A DNA stretch of 64,000 bases from Alsobacter ponti. GTDB lineage: Bacteria > Pseudomonadota > Alphaproteobacteria > Rhizobiales > Beijerinckiaceae. The translations under genes were made by a program, and so were the position numbers. The stretch lies in contig NZ_JANCLU010000015.1 of assembly GCF_024294805.1 (NCBI RefSeq), positions 61,349-125,348 on the forward strand. The letters are read 5' to 3'. This document shows positions 28,154 through 35,726 of this stretch, one piece after another. Each line of letters begins with the position of its first letter. Position 1 is the stretch's first letter. The notes below the pieces were generated by a model that made no database searches, was not told where the DNA came from, and saw only the letters and a list, made by a program, of their open reading frames with translations.

Positions 28154-29619
28154 GCGCCGGCCTTGCCGGAGCGCAGCGGGCGCTCCTCCATGCGCGCGAT
28201 GAACGCCAGCGCGACCGCCAGCAGCGCCGCGGCGGCGAGGAAGAGATGGCGGAACGCGGCCAGGACCTGGTCCAGCGACCCGGCGACATTCCCCCCGCCG
28301 ATGCCGTGGAACCCCGCCGCGACGCCGCCCCCCAGCAGAATCGCGCCGAAGGCGGCGACCACCATCGCGCCGCCGAGGCTGCGGAAGAAGTTCACCCCGC
28401 CGGTCGCAATCCCCATCTGGTGGATGGAGACGGCGTTCTGGACCGCCACCGTCGTCACCGGCAGCACGGTGCCCAGCCCGGCGCTCAGGCAGCCGAACAG
28501 CGCCATGAGCCCCGCCACGGGAAGCCGTGACGCAAAGAGGGCCAGGCCCATGGTCGCCGCGATGGCGATCGAAAGGCCGATCAGCGGCGACCGCTTGTAG
28601 TGCTCGATCCGCTTCATCGCCTGGCCGGACACCGTCGCGCCGACGACCGTTCCCACCATCAGCGGCAGCAACGCGAGGCCCGAGGAACCCGCCGACAGCC
28701 CCGCGACCAGTTCCAGATAGACCGGGACGTAGATGGTGAGGCCGACGAACACGCCCATCGCGCAACAGGCCGCGCCGGTGGCGTGCCGGACCACCGAGTT
28801 GGCGAACAGCGACAGGGGAATCAGCGGTTCGTCGGCGTGGCCGAGGCGCAAGCCGAACAGCACCCACAGCACCGCCGCCGCCGCGATCAGCCCCAGAATC
28901 GGCACGGACCCCCACGGATAGCGCACCCCGCCCCAGCTCAGCGCCAGCATCAGCACGCTCGTCGCCGCCATGATGAGCAGGGCTCCCGGCACGTCCAGGG
29001 CGTGCGGCCTCTCGTGCCTCGGCAGTTTGCGCAGCAGCGAATTCGTCATGGCGAACGCGACCGCGCCGAGCGGAACGTTGATCCAGAAGATCGCCGACCA
29101 GTGCAAGTGCTCGGAAAACAGGCCGCCGAGGACCGGCCCAAGCAGGCTCGCGCTCGTGTACATACCGGCGATGTAGACCTGGTACCGGCCGCGCTCCTTG
29201 GGAGCGACGATGTCGGCAATGATGGTCTGCGCCAGCGAGATCAGGCCGCCACCACCCAGGCCCTGCAGCGCCCGCGCCGCGATCAGCGAGAGGATGTTGG
29301 GCGCGAGCGCGCAGGCCACCGAGCCCGCGACGAAGGTGAGGATGCCCACCAGCAGGGTCGGCCGCCGCCCGACGATGTCGCTCACTTTTCCATACAGGGG
29401 CGTAATGGCCGTGGAGGTGATGAGGTAGGAGGTGACGATCCAGGGCAGAAGCTCGAACCCGCCGAGATCGCGCCCGATGGTCGGCAGCGCGGTGGCCACG
29501 ATGGTCTGGTCGAGCGCGGCCAGGAACATCGCCATCAGCACCCCGACGATGATCAGGCGAATCTGGGCGTGGTCCAGAGGCGGCGCGACAATCGGGGCGA
29601 CAGGCTCGGGGGCGTTCAT
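28150..29619 (-). CDS. MFS drug-efflux transporter, DHA2 / EmrB-QacA family
   Basis: A 489-residue 14-helix proton-antiporter. It carries the family motif LDQTIVATALPTI near 40-52 (motif D1), the loop motif GKVSDIVGRRP and the motif C-like GPVLGGLFSEHLHWSAIFWIN. Export of hydrophobic drugs or siderophore-like metabolites is the family role. It is coupled by overlap to the phosphopantetheinyl transferase gene; a link to secretion of a carrier-assembled metabolite is speculation. Confidence 0.9.
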   Translation of the reverse strand: MNAPEPVAPIVAPPLDHAQIRLIIVGVLMAMFLAALDQTIVATALPTIGRDLGGFELLPWIVTSYLITSTAITPLYGKVSDIVGRRPTLLVGILTFVAGSVACALAPNILSLIAARALQGLGGGGLISLAQTIIADIVAPKERGRYQVYIAGMYTSASLLGPVLGGLFSEHLHWSAIFWINVPLGAVAFAMTNSLLRKLPRHERPHALDVPGALLIMAATSVLMLALSWGGVRYPWGSVPILGLIAAAAVLWVLFGLRLGHADEPLIPLSLFANSVVRHATGAACCAMGVFVGLTIYVPVYLELVAGLSAGSSGLALLPLMVGTVVGATVSGQAMKRIEHYKRSPLIGLSIAIAATMGLALFASRLPVAGLMALFGCLSAGLGTVLPVTTVAVQNAVSIHQMGIATGGVNFFRSLGGAMVVAAFGAILLGGGVAAGFHGIGGGNVAGSLDQVLAAFRHLFLAAAALLAVALAFIARMEERPLRSGKAGA

Positions 29620-29817
29620 CGGGGGGGCCTCTCACCGTGGCCGGATCGGGGTGGAGCGAGTGTCATAAGCCGCCCACCGCGCCTGTCCAGAGGCTGCGTG
29701 GGCTCCGCATGTCGCGATAGGCTTCCGGCAAGCGAGTGAGGCGCCGCCATCTGGCCTTCCACTTGCAAAGTGCTCCGGCATCGCAGCCCTCGATCCCGCC
29801 GACAGGAGCCGATCGCC

Positions 29818-30456
29818 ATGACGCCGCACCGCGCCGCTCACGCCGTTGCCTGGATTTCAGGCAAATTCCGCTTGTCCGCGAGGCACTCCGCACTCCTCGC
29901 CTCGCTCGTCCTGTGCGGCCCGGCCTGCGCTCATCCGTCGCCCGACGCGTCCGGCCAAGCGTCCGCCATGGCCGGCCTGTTGCATCCGATGGCGGGATTG
30001 GACCATGCGCTCGCCATGGCGACCGTGGGGCTGCTCGGCGCGGCAATCGGCGGGTGCGCCCGGTGGACCGTGCCCGCGAGCTTCCTGACGGGGATGGCGC
30101 TGGGCGCGCTGGCCGGCGTCCTGGGGCTCGTCATGCCGTTCGCCGACCTCGCGATCCTGCTGTCGGTCGTCGCGCTGGGTCTCGCTTTGGCGCTGGTCCG
30201 GCGCATGCCCCAGGCAGCGGTCTATATGGCGGTCGGCCTGTTCGCCCTGTTTCACGGCGCGGCGCATGCATTGGAGGCGCCGACGCATGGTCTTTCTGCG
30301 TGGTTGGTCGGCGTGCTGGCCGGGACCGCCCTGCTACACGGCCTGGGCGCGGCTGGCGCGGTCGCCTTGCTGCGATTCACGCCGCGCGCCGAGACGAAGC
30401 TGCGCGGCCTCGGCGTGGTGATCGCCGCCTCCGGAGTCGTGCTGGCCGTCGGCTGA
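29818..30456 (+). CDS. HupE/UreJ family membrane protein
   Basis: A 212-residue protein with AGGAG 9 bases before its ATG. After a leader segment ending around CAHPSPDA come about six transmembrane helices with the family's HPMAGLDHALAMATVGLL signature and FALFHGAAHALE; the conserved His and Asp residues probably bind nickel or cobalt. HupE/UreJ proteins import Ni(II) or Co(II). No hydrogenase or urease genes are nearby. Confidence 0.88.
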   Translation: MTPHRAAHAVAWISGKFRLSARHSALLASLVLCGPACAHPSPDASGQASAMAGLLHPMAGLDHALAMATVGLLGAAIGGCARWTVPASFLTGMALGALAGVLGLVMPFADLAILLSVVALGLALALVRRMPQAAVYMAVGLFALFHGAAHALEAPTHGLSAWLVGVLAGTALLHGLGAAGAVALLRFTPRAETKLRGLGVVIAASGVVLAVG

Positions 30457-30548
30457 CCCCCTTCGGCGCCATTCACATCTCTGCGAACTAAGTACCTGCT
30501 CGCGCGTTGCCCGCGCGGGTCGGAAGGGGTGTGAAGAGGACGCATCGC

Positions 30549-30812
30549 ATGAAAATCCTGACAATGGCTGTCGCCGCGGGCGGCATGGCTCTGGCTCTCG
30601 CAGCCTGCACAACAACCCAGGAACGAGTCGGCGGCGCGGGCGTGGGCGCCGTGGCCGGCGCGGCGGTGGCGGGCCCGGTGGGCGCGGCAGCGGGCGGCGT
30701 CGCCGGAGCGGTGGCCGGGCCTGCGGTTGCGACCGCGGCGGGCACGCCGAAGAAGGCGACGCACAGGACCGTCCACAAGCGCAAGACCACGACGACCACC
30801 ACCACACGCTGA
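30549..30812 (+). CDS. Small glycine-zipper lipoprotein
   Basis: An 87-residue protein with a lipobox (LALAAC, Cys near 20), followed by a Gly/Ala-rich zipper (GGAGVGAVAGAAVAGPVGAAAGG) and a Lys/Thr-rich tail ending in seven Thr and an Arg. AGAGGA precedes the ATG by 9 bases. Likely anchored in the outer or inner membrane; the zipper suggests oligomer or membrane packing. The function is unknown. Confidence 0.75.
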   Translation: MKILTMAVAAGGMALALAACTTTQERVGGAGVGAVAGAAVAGPVGAAAGGVAGAVAGPAVATAAGTPKKATHRTVHKRKTTTTTTTR

Positions 30813-30916
30813 CGCACCCCGTGGCGCGACGTGCGGAGCCTTCCGCACGTCGGCTCGCGCGGGCGTAAGTCCCGCCCATCAGGACGACTTCGCCAGTCGA
30901 CGGTCGACGCTGGAGC

Positions 30917-32128
30917 GTGGCCGGGCTACACGAAGCCATGCTCGTGTTTTCCATCCTCCTGTTCGCCTACGTGCTCAGCCAGTTCTTCCGCGCCTTCCTC
31001 GCAATCGTCGCGGGCGAACTGTCGCGCGATCTTGGCCTCGACGCCGCGCAACTCGGCGACCTGTCGGCGGTCTGGTTCGCCTCGTTCGCGCTGGCCCAAT
31101 TCCCGGTCGGACTCGCGCTGGACAAGCTGGGGCCGCGCCGGACGATGGGCCTGTTCTTCGTGCTCGCCGTCGCCGGGGCGGGGGCGTTCGCCGCGGCCAC
31201 GAGCTTCACGGGGGCGCTCGCCGCCATGGCCCTCATCGGCGTCGGCTGCTCGCCGGTGCTGATGTCGAGCATGTACGTGTTCGGCCGGCTGTATCCGCCG
31301 GAACGCTTCGCCATGCTGTCCTCGCTGATGATCGGCCTCGGCTCGGCGGGCAACCTGCTCGGCGCCGCGCCGCTGGCCTGGTCGGTTCAGGCCGTCGGCT
31401 GGCGAGCCTCGATGGCGGCCATCGCCGCCGTCACCGCGCTCAGTTGCGCGCTCGCGGTGCTGCTCCTGCGTGACCCGCCCGCCTTGCCGACGAAACACGA
31501 GCACGCCAGCTTCCGGGCGGGACTCGGCCAAATCCTGCGCCTTCGCGTCCTGTGGCTGATGTTGCCGCTGGCCCTGACGAGCTACGCCGTCGTAATCGCC
31601 GTCCGAAGCCTGTGGATCGCGCCCTTCCTGGGCCAGGTGCACGGCTTCGACGCGGCCGAGCGGGGCAACGCCGCGCTCGTCATGGCGGTGGCCATGAGCC
31701 TCGGCGCGCTCGCCTATGGGCCTGTCGAACGCTATCTCGGCGACGCGCGGCTCACCTGTCTCATCGGCGGTGTCGTGACCGGGCTGGCGCTGCTGGCGCT
31801 TGGAATGCTCGGCGACCGCAGCGCGGCCCTGGCGCTCGCGCTTCTGGCCTTCATCGGCGCGGCGGGCCTCAGCTATGGAATCCTGATGGCGCACGCCCGG
31901 ACGTTCTTTCCGCCCGGCTTGCTCGGACGCGGCGTCACCTTCATGAACTTCCTCTTCATCGCCGGCGCGGGCGTGGTGCAGTGGGCATCCGGCCGTTTCG
32001 TGCGCGCCGGCGGCGAGGCGGGCGATGCGCCGTCCCTCGTCTTCGGCCAGCTCCACACGGTTTTCGGGGCGCTCTTGCTGGCGGCTTGCGCGGTGTACGC
32101 CTTCGCGCCGTCGCGCGCTCCCGAGTGA
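30917..32128 (+). CDS. MFS transporter, 12-helix
   Basis: A 403-residue major facilitator with the first-helix segment FAYVLSQFFRAFLAIV and a loop motif LDKLGPRRTMG between helices 2 and 3. The substrate is unknown. The start is uncertain: GTG at 30917 has GGAG only one base upstream, whereas ATG at 30938 has weak Shine-Dalgarno but begins closer to helix 1. The gene is convergent with the acetyltransferase gene, 9 bases away, with a CGCCCG/CGGGCG hairpin in the junction. Confidence 0.88.
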   Translation: MAGLHEAMLVFSILLFAYVLSQFFRAFLAIVAGELSRDLGLDAAQLGDLSAVWFASFALAQFPVGLALDKLGPRRTMGLFFVLAVAGAGAFAAATSFTGALAAMALIGVGCSPVLMSSMYVFGRLYPPERFAMLSSLMIGLGSAGNLLGAAPLAWSVQAVGWRASMAAIAAVTALSCALAVLLLRDPPALPTKHEHASFRAGLGQILRLRVLWLMLPLALTSYAVVIAVRSLWIAPFLGQVHGFDAAERGNAALVMAVAMSLGALAYGPVERYLGDARLTCLIGGVVTGLALLALGMLGDRSAALALALLAFIGAAGLSYGILMAHARTFFPPGLLGRGVTFMNFLFIAGAGVVQWASGRFVRAGGEAGDAPSLVFGQLHTVFGALLLAACAVYAFAPSRAPE

Positions 32129-32137
32129 CCGCCCGGC

Positions 32138-32416
32138 CTATCGGGCGAGGTCGGCGTAGTCCGGATGCGCGTCGATGAAGTCGCTGACGAAGGGACAGGC
32201 GGGGGTCACCACCCGGCCTTGTGCGCGCAGCATGTCAAGCGTGCGCCTGACCAATTCCGCCCCCACGCCTCGCCCCCGCCGGGCGCGCTCCACCTCGGTG
32301 TGGTGGATCACCACGCGACCGTCGCGCTCGACATAGGCGGCGTAGGCGACGGGGCCGGCCGCGTCCGCCAGCACGTAGCGCCGCCGATCGGGATCGTGTG
32401 TCAGGGTCCAGTCCAT
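32138..32416 (-). CDS. Small GNAT-fold N-acetyltransferase (YjdJ/COG2388 type)
   Basis: A 92-residue minimal GNAT protein. It has VIHHTEV, the acetyl-CoA loop RRGRGVGAELVRRTLD, and the conserved VTPACPFVSDFIDAHPDY ending characteristic of the Gcn5-related YJDJ family. The substrate is unknown. ATG at 32416 gives the full domain; the frame stays open far upstream across pyruvate kinase but that part is antisense noise. Confidence 0.88.
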   Translation of the reverse strand: MDWTLTHDPDRRRYVLADAAGPVAYAAYVERDGRVVIHHTEVERARRGRGVGAELVRRTLDMLRAQGRVVTPACPFVSDFIDAHPDYADLAR

Positions 32417-32602
32417 CTCGCCTCCGCGGCGGGCAACGCGCGTCTGGCCATTCTGTTCACGGCCGCCGCTGCCGCGCCAGCCGGGTCGGCGTCTTGGCGG
32501 GCCGCTTTGACAGGCCGGACGAGTTGATGCGAACTGATCAGCCCATTGATCGCAGCGACTCCCGCGCCTCGTGACCGGCGCGGCCGAACAGGATTTTTCC
32601 CG

Positions 32603-34018
32603 ATGCATCGTTTCCGCCGCGCCAAGATCGTCGCCACCGTCGGCCCGGCCAGCGCTTCGCCCGACATGCTGCGCGCCCTTTTCCTGGCGGGCGCGGACAC
32701 GTTCAGGCTCAATTTCAGCCACGGCACGCATGCCGACCACGCCCGCGTCCACGCCGCCATCCGCGAGCTGGAAAAGGACGTCGGCCGGCCCATCGGCATC
32801 CTGATGGACCTGCAAGGGCCGAAGATTCGCGTCGGCACGCTGCGCGATGGGCAGATTCGCGTCGCGGCGGGTGACAAGATTCGCTTCGTGCGCGAGGGCA
32901 GCGAAGGCGACGCCAACAATATTCCCCTCCCCCATCCGGAGATTTTCGACGCCGTGGCGCCGGGCCACGACCTGCTCATCGACGATGGCCGCGTTCGGGT
33001 GCGCGTCACCGGGATTGACCATGACTCCCTGACGGCGGACGTGATCGTCGGCGGCGTGATCTCCAACCGCAAGGGCGTCAACCTGCCCGGAACGGTGCTC
33101 GACCTCTCTCCCCTCACGACCAAGGACCGCACCGACCTCGCCTTCGGCCTCGGGCTCGGCGTCGACTGGGTCGCCCTCTCCTTCGTGCAGAAGCCCGGCG
33201 ACCTCATCGAGGCGCGGGGGCTGGTCGGCGACAAGGCGGGCCTGCTGGCCAAGATCGAGAAGCCGTCGGCCCTCGAACACATCGAGGACATCATCCGCCT
33301 CTCGGACGCGCTGATGGTGGCGCGCGGGGACCTCGGCGTGGAAATCCCGCACGAGGACGTGCCCGGCCGCCAGAAGGAGCTCGTGCGCGCCTGCCGGCTC
33401 GCCGTGAAGCCGGTCATCGTCGCCACGCAGATGCTCGATTCGATGGTCGGCGCGCCGACGCCGACACGGGCGGAGGCGTCGGACGTGGCGACCGCCATCT
33501 ATGACGGCGCGGACGCGGTGATGCTCTCGGCGGAATCGGCCTCGGGGCATTATCCGGTCGAGGCGGTGGAGATGATGGACCGCATCATCCGCAGCACGGA
33601 GCAGCACAAGCTGTACCGCTCGATCGTGCGGGCCACCGAGCCCGGCGAGGAGCAGACCGCGCCGCATGCCGTCGCCGCCGCCGGCGCCGACCTCGCCGAG
33701 ATGATCCACGCCCCGGCCATCGTCGCCTACACCTCCAGCGGCACGACAGCCGCCCGCATCGCCCGGCGTCGGCCGGCGGTGCCCATTCTGGCGATCACGC
33801 CCGACGAGAACGTGTCCCGCCGCCTGTGCCTGCTCTGGGGCGCTCACAGCATCCTGGCGGAGGATGTCCACTCCTACGAGGAAATGGTCGCGCGCGCCGC
33901 CGAGGTGACGCTGTCGGAGGGGTTCGCGAAGGTGCCCGAGCCCATCGTGGTGGTCGCGGGCATCCCCTTCGGCAAGGCCGGCAGCACCAACAATCTACGC
34001 GTCGTTCACCTGCGGTGA
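32603..34018 (+). CDS. pyk: Pyruvate kinase
   Basis: A 471-residue glycolytic enzyme converting phosphoenolpyruvate and ADP to pyruvate and ATP. Present are KIVATVGPAS, the LNFSHGTHADH segment with the K-binding Asn and Ser, MDLQGPKIRVG, KIEKPSAL with the catalytic Lys, MVARGDLGVEIP, and ATQMLDSM. The allosteric C-terminal domain is complete. ATG at 32603 matches the family; an in-frame codon at 32546 is less likely. Confidence 0.96.
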   Translation: MHRFRRAKIVATVGPASASPDMLRALFLAGADTFRLNFSHGTHADHARVHAAIRELEKDVGRPIGILMDLQGPKIRVGTLRDGQIRVAAGDKIRFVREGSEGDANNIPLPHPEIFDAVAPGHDLLIDDGRVRVRVTGIDHDSLTADVIVGGVISNRKGVNLPGTVLDLSPLTTKDRTDLAFGLGLGVDWVALSFVQKPGDLIEARGLVGDKAGLLAKIEKPSALEHIEDIIRLSDALMVARGDLGVEIPHEDVPGRQKELVRACRLAVKPVIVATQMLDSMVGAPTPTRAEASDVATAIYDGADAVMLSAESASGHYPVEAVEMMDRIIRSTEQHKLYRSIVRATEPGEEQTAPHAVAAAGADLAEMIHAPAIVAYTSSGTTAARIARRRPAVPILAITPDENVSRRLCLLWGAHSILAEDVHSYEEMVARAAEVTLSEGFAKVPEPIVVVAGIPFGKAGSTNNLRVVHLR

Positions 34019-34051
34019 TCGACGGCCGGCGGGCGCGGCCAGATCCGGCGC

Positions 34052-34771
34052 TCAGATGGATCGGGTGAGGCCGCCGTCGACCCGGATGTTCTGGCCGGTG
34101 ATGTAGCCCGCGCCCTCGGAAGCGAGGAACGCCACGGTCGCTGCGATTTCATCGCTCGAGCCGTAGCGGCCCATCGGGACGCTGCGCCGCCGCTCGTCGG
34201 TCTGCGGCAAGCTGTCGATCCAGCCGGGAAGGATGTTGTTCATACGCACGTTGTGCGGCGCGTACTCGTCCGCGAAGATCTTCGTATAGGCCGCCAGCCC
34301 GGCGCGGAAGACGGCGGATGTGGGGAACATCGCCGACGGCTCGAACGTCCACGCCGTGGAAATGTTGACGATCACGCCCGCCTTTTGCGCGACCATGATC
34401 GGCGCCACCAGGCGCGTCGCCCTGGCGACATTGAGGAAGTAGACGTCCATTCCCCGCCGCCAATCCTCGTCGGTGATGTCGAGCAGCGGCGCGCGCGGGC
34501 CGTGGCCGGCGCTGTTGACCAGCACGTCCACCCGGCCCCATCGCGCCATCGTCGCGTCCACCAGCCGCTTCAGGTCGTCGTTGGACTGGTTCGATCCCGT
34601 CACGCCCAGGCCGCCGAGCTCCCGCGCGAGCGCCTCGCCCTTCCCCGACGACGACAGGACGGCGACGTTGAACCCATCCGCCGCAAGCCGACGGGCGGCC
34701 GCCGCCCCCATCCCGCTTCCTCCCGCCGTGACGATGGCGACCTTCGCCGAAGGCTGGCTGTTCGATGGCAT
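34052..34771 (-). CDS. SDR-family protein with altered catalytic Tyr/Lys
   Basis: A 239-residue Rossmann-fold protein. The nucleotide motif TAGGSGMG (about 14-21), NSAGHGPR (NAG-like) and the C-terminal PMGRYGSSDEIAATVAFLASEGAGYITGQNIRVDGG are classic SDR. Where the YxxxK catalytic pair should lie, the sequence reads SAVFR before AGLAAYTK, so Tyr is Ser and Lys is Arg. I recall close relatives with the same PTSAVFRAGL stretch, so this appears to be a conserved divergent subfamily, not a fresh mutation. It is the last clearly chromosomal gene before the island. Confidence 0.85.
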   Translation of the reverse strand: MPSNSQPSAKVAIVTAGGSGMGAAAARRLAADGFNVAVLSSSGKGEALARELGGLGVTGSNQSNDDLKRLVDATMARWGRVDVLVNSAGHGPRAPLLDITDEDWRRGMDVYFLNVARATRLVAPIMVAQKAGVIVNISTAWTFEPSAMFPTSAVFRAGLAAYTKIFADEYAPHNVRMNNILPGWIDSLPQTDERRRSVPMGRYGSSDEIAATVAFLASEGAGYITGQNIRVDGGLTRSI

Positions 34772-34949
34772 AGGGGTCCTCGCTGAAGCACGACACTCGA
34801 AGCTCGCACCAGAGCCCGGCCCCGACCGGATTTCAAGCCGGGCGGGCGTCACGATTCTGGTTCGTCGCGTCTGGATGAAAATGGCGCACCGTGGGGAATG
34901 AAGATCAGAACTGGGCTTTGAGTGTGCCGCGGTTGGCCAACTAGCAGGT

Positions 34950-35255
34950 TCACAGCAGGGACGCGATACCACCTTTACCGAACGACCGTAAGGCGGACCT
35001 CGACCTGCTCAGCTCGAACTCTCGGTGGTTGAGTGGACACGCAACCACCTTTACCGAACTGCTGCACTGAGGTCGCGCGAGAGCGGATGCGCGGCGAAAC
35101 CAGCCCACTAAGGGCGGGAGATTGTCGGGATCGACCAACGTCACTAGGCGAACGCCTGCGAACCGCAATGCCTTGAACAGGGCTGCGACGTCCTCCTGGG
35201 GGTCCAAGCTCATCGAGAGCCGCGCCGGCTTGAACCTGGTCAGGGTTTTCGACAC
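34950..35255 (-). pseudogene. Serine recombinase remnant
   Basis: A 101-codon open stretch in which residues about 15-41 (DPQEDVAALFKALRFAGVRLVTL) match the catalytic-domain segment of large serine recombinases that follows the ALDRLSR motif. The rest of the protein is missing and the flanks are unrelated, so this is a decayed fragment marking a former integrative element. Confidence 0.6.
34968..35059. repeat. Two 16-bp direct repeats
   Basis: ACCACCTTTACCGAAC occurs at 34968-34983 and again at 35044-35059, 76 bases apart, at the left margin of the island. They lie inside the recombinase remnant in different phases, so they are not a coding repeat. They may be traces of a recombination or duplication event. 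Confidence 0.6.
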
Positions 35256-35265
35256 AACTTTTCGA

Positions 35266-35616
35266 TCAGGTTAAGCTAAGGCTCGTTCTAATCTGCCCTT
35301 CAGGTTCGACCAGTTTGGAAGTTTTTTGCCCAGCAAATCGTAAAACATGGCCATGATACGGAATCAACGCATGACATAGTTGATGTGTAATGACGTAATC
35401 GATGCAGTGGATGGACGCCCCCACGAGGCGGATGTGCAAGGTCATATTGCGTAAGGCGGTGAGCGAGCCCCAGCGGCGCGTCATCGCCCGAACGGTGAGT
35501 TTGCAAGGCCTCACGTCCTCTTCCGGCGAGAACCGACGCAGACAGACCTCGAGGCGCTCTGTGAACTTAACCTTCGCGCGTTTCTTGAACCATCCATGCA
35601 GAATACGCGCGGTCAC
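35266..35616 (-). pseudogene. YgjP-type M48 metallopeptidase remnant
   Basis: A 116-codon frame (GTG at 35616) matching the C-terminal half of YgjP/DUF45 proteins, which often sit beside type I restriction genes. TRRWGS, the IDYVITHQLCH segment and HVLRF align with the family's TRWGSC, VxxHELxH and HSxxFW. The zinc-site HExxH reads HQLCH, so the catalytic Glu is lost, and the N-terminal half is absent. Bases 35617-35726 hold nothing I recognise. Confidence 0.65.
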
Positions 35617-35726
35617 CCGGATGGGCGAATACGCCCTGCGGCTTCGTCGCCGTCGAGGCGATAGAGCCCGTACCGCGAAGCGGAGGCGGCAGCAGACAGG
35701 ACTTCCACCGCCATCCGTCGTGGAAG

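Noticed and set aside
28154-29635. N-terminal extension of the phosphopantetheinyl transferase frame through the MFS gene
   Set aside because: The MFS protein is coded in another phase here; the transferase domain begins at the GTG at 28153.
32417-33871. N-terminal extension of the small GNAT frame across pyruvate kinase
   Set aside because: Pyruvate kinase is certain on the plus strand; the GNAT domain is complete from 32416.
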